From positions 3,126-67,125 of the forward strand of contig JANLPV010000025.1 of the NCBI GenBank assembly GCA_031367435.1: a stretch of 64,000 nucleotides of DNA, read 5' to 3'. Under the pieces are notes generated by a model. The model was given only the letters and a program-made list of their open reading frames with translations, was not told the origin of the DNA and did not search any database. Shown here in pieces: positions 1 to 10,458 of the stretch. The first letter of the stretch is position 1, and each line of letters opens with the position of its first letter. Position numbers and translations under genes: made by a program. The DNA comes from WLMZ01 sp031367435 (lineage in GTDB: Bacteria; Actinomycetota; Acidimicrobiia; Acidimicrobiales; Ilumatobacteraceae).

Positions 1-401
1 TTCTGCGCAAAGAACAGGCCACCACCCGATGCGACGATGCTCTTCGGTTGCAGGTCGGCGTTCGTGATGGTGAAGGCGCTCTGGAGACGGCGATCGGCGC
101 TTGTCTTGCCGTCGGTCGGCGCAACCGCCGGTGCCACCGTGGTGGTTGACGTAGGCGGTTCTGTGCCGCCCGAATCGGTGGCTTGCGTAGTTACGGCATC
201 GCTAGTTGCTGGCGGTGCCTGTGTCGTCACCGTGGCGCTGAGATCGGTTGTTGCAGGTGCAACTGCATCTCCATCACGAGATCGGTGCACCGCGACGGCG
301 ACACCGATTGCCGCCGCACCAAGAACGACGATGGCACCAATCACCTTGAGAAACGGCCGGCCCTGTTGCACCGCCGCCCCATCTACGTTCGTCGCTGCCA
401 C
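1..401 (-). CDS. Membrane-anchored protein, C-terminus cut by window edge
   Basis: The reading frame runs off the left edge, so only about 133 N-terminal codons are visible. From a GTG at 401 the protein has a short cytoplasmic head, one hydrophobic helix at about residues 18-38 (FLKVIGAIVVLGAAAIGVAV), a basic stop-transfer stretch (HRSR), and a long Thr/Ala/Pro-rich linker expected outside the membrane. The visible part ends in GGGLFFAQ, which may be the start of a repeat or propeller domain like the C-terminal half of the Hsp70-like protein at 31840-34221; that is a guess. It lies 37 bases downstream of the methyltransferase on the same strand. No good ribosome binding site is seen, so the start is uncertain. 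Confidence 0.6.
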   Translation of the reverse strand, partial: MAATNVDGAAVQQGRPFLKVIGAIVVLGAAAIGVAVAVHRSRDGDAVAPATTDLSATVTTQAPPATSDAVTTQATDSGGTEPPTSTTTVAPAVAPTDGKTSADRRLQSAFTITNADLQPKSIVASGGGLFFAQ

Positions 402-438
402 AGACCAGAATGTATCTCTGGTAACGCGGGGCCTGGCG

Positions 439-1173
439 TCAAAGCGGCTTACGACCGAGCGCCAGCACGGACAGACCCGCGGGCAGGCCACGGCGTCGAA
501 TCCACGCGCGCTCGAGCCGAGCAAGAGCACCGAACGTCCCACCGAGGCCGGATTCGTTGCGGCCGACATCGCTGCTGGCGTTGCCTCGCTCGATCACCTG
601 CAGGGCCGCCGCCGCAGGAATGAGGAACGAGTACGCACCCGATGCACGCACCAATTCGAGCCCGGCTCCCGCGACGAGCGCGCGCATGTCGGCGAGGCTG
701 AAGCGCCGCGCGGTGTGGGTGACCACGTCGTGTCCGCGCCAGAGACGCTTGACGCCTGGCTCCATCAGGCACACGAGTCCACCGGGTTTGGTGACCCTCG
801 CCAATTCGACGACGGTCGCCTGAGGATCGGGATTCATCTCGTGGTATAGCGCGGTGACGCACAGCACCGCGTCGAACGAGTTCGCACGATGCGGAATGTG
901 ATTGATGTCGGCGCGCACGGGTACGTAGGGGGGCGTAGCGTGCTGCGCGACTGCTAGCGCGAACGTCTCGTAGTCATCAATCACGGTTGTGCCACGTTGA
1001 GCCAGCCACGTGCCCGTTGCACCAGTTCCGCCTCCGGCGTCGAGGTACATCGTGTCGGATGTGACGGCTGGCAGATGTGGGCCTGCAAACTCGTCGAGCA
1101 GCATCCGCGTCGATTGGTACCACCAGTGATTTTCGCCGGCCGCGGCCATCCGCTGATATTCGTCGAAGTCCAT
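439..1173 (-). CDS. Class I SAM-dependent methyltransferase (type 11-like)
   Basis: A 244-residue protein with the N-terminal pattern GENHWWYQSTRMLLDE typical of small-molecule methyltransferases, followed by the glycine-rich SAM-binding motif I (LDAGGGTGATG, about residues 44-54). An acidic loop after beta-2 (VIDDYETFALAVAQ) and the motif IV-like FDAVLCVTALYHEM come next, then a post-motif region LARVTKPGGLVCLMEP. The length and order match a complete single-domain Rossmann methyltransferase. The acceptor is unknown; the C-terminal helices resemble enzymes acting on quinones, lipids or sugars, but nothing here decides. It follows the response regulator/cyclase on the same strand with a gap of 37 bases and may be the end of that transcript. 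Confidence 0.85.
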   Translation of the reverse strand: MDFDEYQRMAAAGENHWWYQSTRMLLDEFAGPHLPAVTSDTMYLDAGGGTGATGTWLAQRGTTVIDDYETFALAVAQHATPPYVPVRADINHIPHRANSFDAVLCVTALYHEMNPDPQATVVELARVTKPGGLVCLMEPGVKRLWRGHDVVTHTARRFSLADMRALVAGAGLELVRASGAYSFLIPAAAALQVIERGNASSDVGRNESGLGGTFGALARLERAWIRRRGLPAGLSVLALGRKPL

Positions 1174-1210
1174 CGCTACGATCCTCGCACGCGACGCGCT
1201 AACCGACCCA

Positions 1211-2302
1211 CTATCGCAGTGACGCTATTTCAAACGTCGGTACCGGCCGGCTCAATCCTTTGAACTCGACATCGCCCAACGCGTTCGAATTGACCCGGTT
1301 ATCTACAGCGGCGTGCACGCGGTTCGTGACGAGGATCTGGCCGCCCGGTGCGATTGCGCAGATACGCGCGGCCAGGTTCACCACCGTGCCGATTGCGGTG
1401 TATTCGGTGCGGCCCTCGAAACCGATTTCACCGCACGTGGCAAAGCCGACCGCAATACCGATACCGAGCTCGAGCGCATGGCCACGCTTGCGCCATTGCT
1501 CGGTGAGCTCCGCCGTTCGATCACGCATGGTGATCGCGAGGTGCACCGCCTGCCACGCCGGCTCCTCACACAGAATCGGATCGTTGAAAAACACGAGCAT
1601 GCCATCGCCGGTGAATTGGGCGATCGTGCCTTCATGTTCGAAGATCATTGGACCAACTGCGTGATGGAACTCGCGGAGAACGTCCATTACTTCCTCGGGT
1701 TCTGACGTCTCGGCAAACGCAGTGAAGCCACGCAGATCGCAGAACAGCACCGTGATCTCACGGCGGTGGCTCTTGAGGATGCTGTCGCCATTGGCGGCGA
1801 GCGCTTCGGCCAACTGCGGCGACACGAACCGGCGCATCATGTTCAGACGTTCGACCTCGCGCACCTTCTCGTCGACTCGTTCCGCAAGATGCAGGTTGAA
1901 CTCGCGCAGTTCGTCGGTCATCCGTTTCTTCTCAACGCACGCGCCGATGCGTGCGTGCAGCAGCACGGGATCGAACGGCTTGGGGAGATAGTCCTCGGCG
2001 CCGAGCTTGATGCACTCGATGATCGAATCCATTTCATCGACACCAGAGATCACGATGAACGGAATCTCCTTCAGCCGATCGTTCTCGCGGCGGGATCGCA
2101 GCAGGCCATAGCCATCCATCTCGGGCATTTCGATATCCGTCAGCACAACATCGACCGCGTGTTGGTCAAGCGCTGCAAGTGCCTCTTTGCCATTGCCGGC
2201 TTCGACCACCAAGTAGCCGTCATTGCCGAGCGACATCGACAGCATCGCCCGGTTGAGGGGATCATCATCGACAACGAGCACCGTGGCAGTCATGTCGGTC
2301 AT
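1211..2302 (-). CDS. Response regulator with class III adenylate/guanylate cyclase output
   Basis: A 363-residue cytoplasmic protein. Residues about 6-125 form a receiver domain with acidic pocket VVDDD, phosphoacceptor Asp56 in LTDIEMPEMDG and Lys108 in YLPKPF. A predicted coiled coil (about 128-165) leads to a class III cyclase domain (about 180-355), with metal-binding aspartates in VLFCDLRGFT and QFTGDGMLVFF and the conserved GxxVNLAAR region (TVVNLAARICA). Its ATG overlaps the TGA of the giant hybrid kinase (ATGA, 2299-2302), so it is translationally coupled and very likely the output partner of that kinase. The product would be cAMP or cGMP; residues that fix substrate choice were not resolved by eye. 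Confidence 0.92.
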   Translation of the reverse strand: MTDMTATVLVVDDDPLNRAMLSMSLGNDGYLVVEAGNGKEALAALDQHAVDVVLTDIEMPEMDGYGLLRSRRENDRLKEIPFIVISGVDEMDSIIECIKLGAEDYLPKPFDPVLLHARIGACVEKKRMTDELREFNLHLAERVDEKVREVERLNMMRRFVSPQLAEALAANGDSILKSHRREITVLFCDLRGFTAFAETSEPEEVMDVLREFHHAVGPMIFEHEGTIAQFTGDGMLVFFNDPILCEEPAWQAVHLAITMRDRTAELTEQWRKRGHALELGIGIAVGFATCGEIGFEGRTEYTAIGTVVNLAARICAIAPGGQILVTNRVHAAVDNRVNSNALGDVEFKGLSRPVPTFEIASLR

Positions 2303-5300
2303 TCTTGCGTGCTCAGCGCTGCTCGTGCGACGTCGAATGCAATTGCAATTTGTTTGGTGAGCTCGGATGCGCCATCGGTAGACCCGGCCCGCGCCTGCGT
2401 CTCGAGCTTGCCGCAGAGCTCGGCGAGATCGGTGGCGCCGAAACTCGCCGCGTTCGATTTGAGCGTGTGTGCGCTGCGACGCAACACGTCGACGTCTCCA
2501 GTACCGACGGCGTCGGCCATTTGAACGAGCAACGTTGCGCCGTTGTCGAGGAACGACGAAACAAGTCGTTTGAACGCGTCGTCGGTTGTCGCGATCGCGC
2601 GCAGCCGGTCGAGGGCACCCGTATCGAGTTGGACCGCCGCGGTGTGCTGGTCTGCGTGTAACGGTGCCTTCGCGAGGGCGGCCGCCAACTCTTCGGGTCG
2701 GATCGGCTTGGCGAGGTAATTATCCATACCGGCGGCAAGGCACGCCTCACGGTCGCCCTGCATCGCATTCGCGGTCATCGCGATGATGTGCGGTCGACCT
2801 GTCGTCGGCGGTCGGGCGCGGATCTGACGTGTTGCTTCGAGCCCGTCCATCTCCGGCATCTGTACGTCCATGAGAACCACGTCGTATGGCAGATGGCCGA
2901 TGGCTTCAACGGCTTCAAGACCGTTCGATGCGACGTCCGCGCGGTAGCCCATCGATTCGAGCACGAGCAACGCGATCTGCTGATTCACCGTGTTGTCCTC
3001 AGCAAGCAGGATGCGCAGCGGATGTCGCTCGCCCAGAGTTGCGACACTCTCTTTCGCCTCAGGCATCAGCCGGTCACCATCGCCAGACGACAGGAGTGAC
3101 ACGAACACGTCGAAAAGCTGCGACTGCTTCACCGGCTTGGTGAGCACTGCTGAGAAGACTGGGTCGATGCTTTCTGCGCCACCGAGCGACGTGTAGAGCA
3201 CCAGTGGCAGGTCGGGGCGAAGCACGCGAATGCGCTGCGCGAGTTCGAGCCCATCCATCTCGGGCATGTGCATGTCGAGCACCGCGAGATCGAACGGATC
3301 GCCTCGTTCAACACCCGTGAGTGCATCGGCACCCGATTCGAACGCCTGGCAATGCAAACCCCACGCTTCGGTCTGCAGATCGAGAATGCGACGATTGATC
3401 GAGTTGTCATCAACGACGAGCACATGCTTGCCAGCCATGTCGGCCGGTATGCCGACCGCGGCGGCACGAGACGGAACTTCCGCAGGTTCGGCAACGATCG
3501 TGAAGCGGAACGTGGCACCCTCGCCCGCCTCGCTCTCGGCCCACATCGTGCCTCCCATCAGCTCAGCGAGTCGTTTGCTGACCGCAAGACCGAGACCGGT
3601 GCCGCCGTACTTACGTGTGGTGGACGAGTCGAGTTGGCTGAACTCCTCAAAGAGTCGATCGGCGCGATCAGCAGGAATACCGATACCGGTGTCACGCACA
3701 GAAATCACGAGTTGATTGGCTTCGGCACCCGGATCGACGGTGAGCACCACTTCGCCGACCTCGGTGAACTTCACCGCGTTGCCGAGCAGGTTCACCAGCA
3801 CTTGTCGCAACCGCGTGACGTCGCCATTCACGCCGGTCGGCACTGCGGGATCGATGAGGAACGCCAACTCGATGCCCTTGCGGGCCGCTGGCTCGGTGAC
3901 GAGATCGAATGCGGACTCCACACATGCACGCAGATCGAACGGGTGCTCTTCGAGTTCGAGCCGACCAGCATCGATCTTGGAGAAGTCGAGTATGTCGTTG
4001 ATGATGCCAAGCAGAGATTCACCGCTCGAGCGAATGATCTCGGCGAAGTCGCGTTGGCGCGGCTGCAGGTCGGTATCGAGCAACAACCCGCTCATGCCGA
4101 TGACGGCGTTCATCGGCGTGCGGATCTCGTGACTCATCGTTGCGAGGAACGAGCCTTTTGCGGCGTTGGCGTCGTCGGCGATGCGGGTCTGTTCTTCGAG
4201 CTGCTGGAACAGTCGGGCGTTGCCGATCGCAATAGCGGCCTGATCGGCAAAGGCCTGCAGGATGGGGGCGAGCTTCGCGTCGAACGGCAGCACCTCGTGC
4301 CGAAACAGGATGAAGTTGCCGATCCATTCCTCCTCGTGAAACAACGCAATGGTCGCGTAGCTGCGAACATCGTTGAGCTCAGCAAGCTCGATACCCAACG
4401 GATCACGAGCCGTCGCTTTGAAATCATCGAGCAGAAGCGGCGCACGACGGTCGCGTGCCACCAACATCGAGCCAACCTGAGGCACCGGGATCTCACGGCC
4501 AAGGGTGGCACTTTGCTGTTGTCCGTACAGCGCCTCGAATCGGACCATGTCACCGTGACGCAACATGACGCTGCCCGCCGGTGCCGCGCAGAGTGCCGCC
4601 GCCTTGGCGAGAATGCCGTCCAACACCGTGTGGAGATCGCCGGGGTTGGCGCTGATGAGACGCAGGACCTCCGAGGTTGCTGTCTGTAGTTCGAGTGATT
4701 CGGTGAGTTCGTTGTTGCGTTGCTCGATCTCGGTGAGCATGCGCGCGTTCTCAACAGCGATTGCGGCCTGATTTGCAAAGGTTTGTAGCAGCGATACCTC
4801 GTCGTCGGTGTAACCACCGGCTGCTTCGCGACTGAAGCCGATGACACCAATGACAATGTCATTGCGGATCATCGGTACCACCAGAACGCTCTTGCGACCG
4901 GAATCTCGAGTGAGCGAATTCGGATATTCGCCGGCCGGTACGTCGTCCCAGTTTCTGATGTGTACGACCCCACGGTTGAACGCCGCCGCGCCCATCGGCG
5001 ACGTGTCGTCGATCGGTGTCAATTGGCCAACTTCGAGCAGACCTACCGCGCCACCAACGCGCACCACCGAACGAAGCTGATCATCCTCACGAATACTGAT
5101 GGTGGCACCAGCACCTGCGCAGAGCCGATCAGCATGATGCGCGACCATATTGAACATCGGTTGCAGGTCGAAGCGTGAGGTGCTCACGGTGTCGAGCACC
5201 TCGGTCATCGCCGTCTGACGATCGAGCGCAACATCGAGATCGTTGAACAGACGAGCGTTCGCTATCGCAATCGCAGCCTGATCAGCAAAGGTTTGCAGGA

Positions 5301-8300
5301 TCGCCGACAGCTTCGGGTCGAACGGCCGAACCGTAGTCCGGCTGACGTTGAGATTTCCGAGCCACAAGCCGTCTTGCACGAGGGCAACACTCGCGAAGCT
5401 GCGCATCGATCCTGCCAAGTCTTCGAGCGCCGCAATCGCCAGCGGATCACGGGCGGCAGCAACAAAGTCATCCAGAAAATAGGGCTCGCCCAGTTCGTGG
5501 GCGACCCGATTGGCACCCGAGAGCTCGAGCGGGAACTCGCTGCCAAGCAAGCTCGGCAAGCCACCCATGGCATCGTGCACGGCGTCGATTCGTAAGACGT
5601 CGCCGTGACGCAAGAGCGCCGAGCCGCCGTCGGCATCGCACAGCGCAACCACCTTCGAGACGATGCCCTCAAGCACGGTCTGCAGGTCGCCGGGATGCGC
5701 GCTGATCAGACTGAGCACTTCCGAGGTCGCCGTTTGAAGTTCGAGCGACTCTGACAATTCACTGTTGCGCTGCTCGATCTCAGCGAGTAACCGCGCGTTG
5801 TCGAGCGCGATCGCGGCCTGATTGGCAAACGTTTGCAGCAACGCCACTTCGGTGTCGCTGTAGCCACCGGGCTCAGCGCGGGTGAAGCCCAGCACGCCGA
5901 CCACCTGCTTGTTGCGCACCATCGGGAGTTGCAGTGTGCTCTTCAGACCGGTGCCACGCAGGACGCTCATTGGGTAGAGGTCAGCAGGTACGTCGTCCCA
6001 GTTGCGGATGTGGATCGGTCGTCCGGTGGCCGCAGCTTCACTCGTCGGTGTCTCTACTCCGTCGATCGGCAGCACGATCAACGGATTCAGGAACGCCTCC
6101 CGCTGAACGTCAGCGATGTTGGCGATCGACAACTGGTCGTGTCGATTTGCCACGCGAACGAGCTGGTCACCTTGGCGTACAAACAGTACGGACGACGCAC
6201 CCTTACAGAGACGATGCGCGTGTTGAGCAACGACTTCGAAGACGGGCTGGAGATCGAAGCGAGCAGTGCTGACGACATCGAGCACCTCCGTCATCGCCGT
6301 CTGACGATCGAGCGACTCAGCGAGATCGTTGAACATACGGGCGTTGGCAATGGCGATCACGGCTTGATCAGCGAACGACATCAGGGCTTTGGCGTCGTTG
6401 TCGTCGAACGGTCGCACCTCGCGGCGAGCAATTACGAGAGTGCCGATTCGTTGGCCGTCGCGGAGCAACGGCAGAAACAGCGTGCTGCGCGCTCCGGCGT
6501 TGATGATGACCTCCACCTGCGGCCTCCGTGGCGTAGGAGCGTCATGCATGTCCTCGACGAATCGCGACAACCGTTGCTCGGCCTCGGACTGCGTAAAGAC
6601 CGATTCAGTAGCTGGTGCTTCGATGCCCATCATGTCGGGAGCGTCGTAGTGTCCTTCGATTCTCATGACGTCGCCGTACTGCAGCGCCGCGGCGGCAAAA
6701 TCTGCTCCGGCCAACAACGCAGCGCGTTCAAGAATGCCATCGAGCACCGTTGTGAGCTCACCAGGATTCGCGCTGATGAGGCGCAGAACCTCAGACGTCG
6801 CGGTCTGCAACTCGAGCGACTCGGACAGTTCACTATTGCGTTGCTCGATCTCGGCGAGCAACCGAGCGTTGTCGACGGCAATCGCTGCCTGATTCGCGAA
6901 TGTCTGCAGCAGCGCGACCTCGGAGTCGGTATAACCGCCAGCCTCAGCACGGCTGAAGCCAACGACGCCCACGACGACTTCGTTGCGCAGCATCGGAATC
7001 ACAAGGGTGCTCTTCTGGCCAAGTAGGCGCGACGGAGAATTGGGGAAGTGCTCCGCGGGTACCGCGTCCCAATCCTTGATGTGCACGCTCTGACCGGTGA
7101 TCACCGCTTCGCCAACGGGCCAACTGCGATCAATCGGGACGAGCAGCGCATCCTTGGGAAGACCCCGCAGCGCGATCCCGCTCGCCGCGACGCGGCGCAT
7201 GTGGTCGCCCTCGCGAACCCACATCAGCGCTCCCGTGCCGCTGCACAGACGATTGGCGTGATGCGTCACCATCTCGAACACGGGCTGCAGGTCGAAGCGC
7301 GCAGTACTGACCGTGTCGAGCACCTCGATCATCGCCGTCTGCCGGTCGAGTGCGTCATCGAGGTCGTTGAACAATCCTGCGTTGGCGATCGCGATTGCGG
7401 CCTGATCTGCAAACGCCTGCAGTATCAGCGCATCCTTCGCCTCGAACGGATCGACGCTGTGCCGGATTACGTTGAGGTTGCCGATCCAATCGCCGTCGCG
7501 TAGGAGCGGAACCATCATTGCGCTGCGTACGTTGAACCGCTCTGCGAATCGCTGATGCGCCTCCGTTTCGAGTGCTTGGAAGTCATCGATGAAACGCGGC
7601 AGGCGACGCTCGGCATCTGTTCGACTGAGCAATGAGGAGTCATCGGGTATAACGGTGCCGACGACCTCTTCACCGATGCCGACTTGAGCGTCGAAATGCA
7701 GAAATCCATCATGAACCACGAGCGCGATGCTCGCGTCGGCACGACACAACGAGTTGGCTCGCGTGAGAATGCCCTCGAGCACTGTGCGCAGGTCGCCCGG
7801 GTGCGAACTGATCAATCGCAACACTTCGGCGGTACCGGTCTGTAGCTCGAGGGACTCAGCGAGATCGTTGAACAATCGCGCATTGGAGATCGCGAGAGAG
7901 GCCTGCTCCGCGAACGCGACCAAGGCCGACAGTTCGGCTTCGTCGAATGGACGCACCTCATGTCGATACATGTGCAGCGTTCCGACACCCTCGCCATCGC
8001 TGGTGAGCGGCACCGCGGCGTAGCTGCGAACGCGAGCCACTTCGGCGAGCTCTTCGAAGTACGGATGGCCGCGGGTGACCTCGGCGAAATCATGCGTATA
8101 CGCAGCGCCCGTCGCCGTGTACGAAAACACATCACTTGACAATGCCCCAGCGTCAATGGTGGTTCCGATGTAGGGCTCCATCGCCGCGCCGTGCGACGCC
8201 ACATATCGGATGACATCACCTTCGCGCAGGGTGACCGAACCCGCTTCGCCGCCGCACAATTCGGCGGCCTTGGCGAGAATGCCGTGCAGCACAGTCGTCA

Positions 8301-10446
8301 ACTCGCCGGGATTGGAACTGATCAGGCGCAGCGTCTCGCTCGTGGCAGTCTGCAGTTCGAGCGACTCGGCGAGATCGCTGAACAAGCGTGAGTTGGCAAT
8401 GGCGATTGAGGCCTGATTGCCAAAGGTCTGCAACACACCCGCCTGTTTGGTGTCGAACGGCCGTACCTCAGTGCGGAAGATCATCAGGTGACCGAGCCAC
8501 TCGTCTTCGAGGAACAGCGGCACGCCCACGTAGCTTCGGCTGTTGGCCCGCACCGCCATGTCCATCACGACTGGTTCGTGGTGAACGGCAAGGTAATCGT
8601 CAATGAACACGGGTGCATGTTGGTCGCGTGCCGCAATCGTCCCAACCGACCGTTCGGGCATTGCGAATTCAACGCCGAGATTCCCGCTTCCCTCGCCAAC
8701 AAATGCATCCAGACGCAGCTTGTCGCCGTGACGCAGGACGGCGGTGCCAGTGTCGGCACCGCACAGGTCGACGATTTTGTGGAGAATTCCTTCAAGCACG
8801 GTTGGCAGATCGCCCGGGTTGGCGCTGATGAGGCGCAGCACCTCAGATGTTGCCGTCTGCAGTTCAAGTGCTTCGCGCAAGTCACTAAAGAGACCGGCGT
8901 TGGCGATGGCGATCGACGCCTGATCGGCAAACGCCATCAGGATCCGCCCGTGCTTCGCATCGAACGGTCGCACCTCGTGGCGGGCGACACTCAACGCTCC
9001 GAACCACTGGCCGTCATGAAGCAGCGGCGCAGTAACCATGCTGCGAAACACCCCGGTTTCAGGTAGCGAGTAGCGCGACGAGTGGCCGTAGAAGTCGTCG
9101 GTGAAGGTTGCCTCGTGACGATCGCGCCCCAAGAACATCGATGAATCCGCTGGCATGTCTAGTGCAGCGCCCAAGGCATCGGGGTTGCCGTCCGCATCGC
9201 GAACGCTGGTCGCCACAAGCGTCCCCTTCGATCCGACAATCTTCAGAACGTTCCCATCATCGGCCTCGCACAACTCAATGGCTTTGGCAACTATGCCGTT
9301 GAGCACTGTTGGCAGATCGCCGGGGTGCGCGCTGATCAGGCGCAGCACCTCGGCGGTGGCGGTCTGCAGTTCGAGTGCTTCGCGTAGATCGTTGAAGAGG
9401 CCCGCGTTGCCGATCGCGATGGCTGCCTGATCGGCGAACGCCTGCAGGATTCGTGCGTGCTTGTCGTCGAACCGCCGCACCTCGAAGCGCCCAACTTCGA
9501 GATCGCCGAAGGCCTCGCCGTTGTAGATAAGCGGCACCATCACGGTGCTATGCACGCCCGATGACAGTGTCGCTTCAGCCAGATCGGGAACCTGCCCCAG
9601 GAACTCTGGGTCCTGCCAATCCTCCACAAAGATCGGCGTGCGATTGCGACGAAGCTTGTCTATTCGCCCACTCGACGCAAATGTCGTGCCAACAATGTCC
9701 ACCGAATATCCGTAGGTGGCAACGATGGTGGTCGTGTCGGCACGGACGCGGTTCATCGACCCGTTGTCTGCGTGACACAGCACCGTCGCCCGCTGGACGA
9801 TCCCTTCGAGTACGGGCTGCAGATCGCCGGGGTGCGCGCTGATGAGTCGAAGCACTTCTGACGTTGCCGTTTGTAGCTCTAACGCTTCGGCGAGCTCTGT
9901 GTTGCGTTGTGCGATGTCGTTGACGAGTTGCGCATTCATCACCGCGTTGGCGGCTTGAACGGCAAATGCCTGCAGCAGTTCGACCTCCTCGTCGGTGAAT
10001 GGCTCGACGATGCGCTTAGTGGCAGAGATTCCGAGAGCTACGCCTAGGGTCGGCACAGGTACATACACAACCGATTTGAATCCGAAGAGCTGCGCAGCTT
10101 CGCGTGATGTTGCGAAATCCGGATCAGTGACGGTGGATTGATCGTCGAAGCGGATCACGACCCGATCGCGTAGCACATTCACCAAAGCACTTTGCTCAGT
10201 ATTCGGGCGCAGACCCTTTGTGCCCTCTGGGCGTTGCGGACCATTCGCATAGAACGCGATCTGGTCACCCTCAGCCATGAAGACCGACCCTGTGTCGGCG
10301 TTGCAGAGCAGTGCCGCCTGCAGCGCGATGTCGTAGAGCATGGCGGTGACATCGCCGGCATTGCGGGCCAAAGCATGCAGCACGCCAGCGAGCGCGGCCT
10401 CGCGGCGCTGCGCGGCTGCCAATTCTCGTTCGAGGTCGGTCGTCAC
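2299..10446 (-). CDS. Giant hybrid sensor histidine kinase with twelve tandem GAF domains
   Basis: A 2715-residue soluble sensor kinase; no membrane helix is seen. Residues about 1-2080 are twelve GAF domains joined by helical linkers that start with near-identical signatures (LELQTATSEVLRLIS or DRQTAMTEVLDTVST). Then come HisKA (about 2095-2165, phospho-His in ATMSHEIRTPMNAV), HATPase (about 2200-2320, with NLLGNAVKFT, GIGIP and GTGLGL), receiver 1 (VLVVDDNSINRR, Asp in LDMHMPEMDG), receiver 2 (ILLAEDNTVNQQ, Asp in MDVQMPEMDG) and a C-terminal HPt domain (SAHTLKSNAASFGA). This is a complete internal phosphorelay. The start is a GTG preceded by GAGGAGAGG. The partner is the overlapping cyclase/response regulator downstream. 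The number of GAF domains is far above normal. Confidence 0.95.
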   Translation of the reverse strand: MTTDLERELAAAQRREAALAGVLHALARNAGDVTAMLYDIALQAALLCNADTGSVFMAEGDQIAFYANGPQRPEGTKGLRPNTEQSALVNVLRDRVVIRFDDQSTVTDPDFATSREAAQLFGFKSVVYVPVPTLGVALGISATKRIVEPFTDEEVELLQAFAVQAANAVMNAQLVNDIAQRNTELAEALELQTATSEVLRLISAHPGDLQPVLEGIVQRATVLCHADNGSMNRVRADTTTIVATYGYSVDIVGTTFASSGRIDKLRRNRTPIFVEDWQDPEFLGQVPDLAEATLSSGVHSTVMVPLIYNGEAFGDLEVGRFEVRRFDDKHARILQAFADQAAIAIGNAGLFNDLREALELQTATAEVLRLISAHPGDLPTVLNGIVAKAIELCEADDGNVLKIVGSKGTLVATSVRDADGNPDALGAALDMPADSSMFLGRDRHEATFTDDFYGHSSRYSLPETGVFRSMVTAPLLHDGQWFGALSVARHEVRPFDAKHGRILMAFADQASIAIANAGLFSDLREALELQTATSEVLRLISANPGDLPTVLEGILHKIVDLCGADTGTAVLRHGDKLRLDAFVGEGSGNLGVEFAMPERSVGTIAARDQHAPVFIDDYLAVHHEPVVMDMAVRANSRSYVGVPLFLEDEWLGHLMIFRTEVRPFDTKQAGVLQTFGNQASIAIANSRLFSDLAESLELQTATSETLRLISSNPGELTTVLHGILAKAAELCGGEAGSVTLREGDVIRYVASHGAAMEPYIGTTIDAGALSSDVFSYTATGAAYTHDFAEVTRGHPYFEELAEVARVRSYAAVPLTSDGEGVGTLHMYRHEVRPFDEAELSALVAFAEQASLAISNARLFNDLAESLELQTGTAEVLRLISSHPGDLRTVLEGILTRANSLCRADASIALVVHDGFLHFDAQVGIGEEVVGTVIPDDSSLLSRTDAERRLPRFIDDFQALETEAHQRFAERFNVRSAMMVPLLRDGDWIGNLNVIRHSVDPFEAKDALILQAFADQAAIAIANAGLFNDLDDALDRQTAMIEVLDTVSTARFDLQPVFEMVTHHANRLCSGTGALMWVREGDHMRRVAASGIALRGLPKDALLVPIDRSWPVGEAVITGQSVHIKDWDAVPAEHFPNSPSRLLGQKSTLVIPMLRNEVVVGVVGFSRAEAGGYTDSEVALLQTFANQAAIAVDNARLLAEIEQRNSELSESLELQTATSEVLRLISANPGELTTVLDGILERAALLAGADFAAAALQYGDVMRIEGHYDAPDMMGIEAPATESVFTQSEAEQRLSRFVEDMHDAPTPRRPQVEVIINAGARSTLFLPLLRDGQRIGTLVIARREVRPFDDNDAKALMSFADQAVIAIANARMFNDLAESLDRQTAMTEVLDVVSTARFDLQPVFEVVAQHAHRLCKGASSVLFVRQGDQLVRVANRHDQLSIANIADVQREAFLNPLIVLPIDGVETPTSEAAATGRPIHIRNWDDVPADLYPMSVLRGTGLKSTLQLPMVRNKQVVGVLGFTRAEPGGYSDTEVALLQTFANQAAIALDNARLLAEIEQRNSELSESLELQTATSEVLSLISAHPGDLQTVLEGIVSKVVALCDADGGSALLRHGDVLRIDAVHDAMGGLPSLLGSEFPLELSGANRVAHELGEPYFLDDFVAAARDPLAIAALEDLAGSMRSFASVALVQDGLWLGNLNVSRTTVRPFDPKLSAILQTFADQAAIAIANARLFNDLDVALDRQTAMTEVLDTVSTSRFDLQPMFNMVAHHADRLCAGAGATISIREDDQLRSVVRVGGAVGLLEVGQLTPIDDTSPMGAAAFNRGVVHIRNWDDVPAGEYPNSLTRDSGRKSVLVVPMIRNDIVIGVIGFSREAAGGYTDDEVSLLQTFANQAAIAVENARMLTEIEQRNNELTESLELQTATSEVLRLISANPGDLHTVLDGILAKAAALCAAPAGSVMLRHGDMVRFEALYGQQQSATLGREIPVPQVGSMLVARDRRAPLLLDDFKATARDPLGIELAELNDVRSYATIALFHEEEWIGNFILFRHEVLPFDAKLAPILQAFADQAAIAIGNARLFQQLEEQTRIADDANAAKGSFLATMSHEIRTPMNAVIGMSGLLLDTDLQPRQRDFAEIIRSSGESLLGIINDILDFSKIDAGRLELEEHPFDLRACVESAFDLVTEPAARKGIELAFLIDPAVPTGVNGDVTRLRQVLVNLLGNAVKFTEVGEVVLTVDPGAEANQLVISVRDTGIGIPADRADRLFEEFSQLDSSTTRKYGGTGLGLAVSKRLAELMGGTMWAESEAGEGATFRFTIVAEPAEVPSRAAAVGIPADMAGKHVLVVDDNSINRRILDLQTEAWGLHCQAFESGADALTGVERGDPFDLAVLDMHMPEMDGLELAQRIRVLRPDLPLVLYTSLGGAESIDPVFSAVLTKPVKQSQLFDVFVSLLSSGDGDRLMPEAKESVATLGERHPLRILLAEDNTVNQQIALLVLESMGYRADVASNGLEAVEAIGHLPYDVVLMDVQMPEMDGLEATRQIRARPPTTGRPHIIAMTANAMQGDREACLAAGMDNYLAKPIRPEELAAALAKAPLHADQHTAAVQLDTGALDRLRAIATTDDAFKRLVSSFLDNGATLLVQMADAVGTGDVDVLRRSAHTLKSNAASFGATDLAELCGKLETQARAGSTDGASELTKQIAIAFDVARAALSTQE

Positions 10447-10458
10447 TGGTACCTCTCC

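Noticed and set aside
3268..7026. Long open frames on the plus strand opposite the giant kinase (473 and 397 codons)
   Set aside because: They lie wholly antisense to a well-supported gene, have repeating His/Arg-rich composition that mirrors the GAF repeats, and show no domain or start signal.
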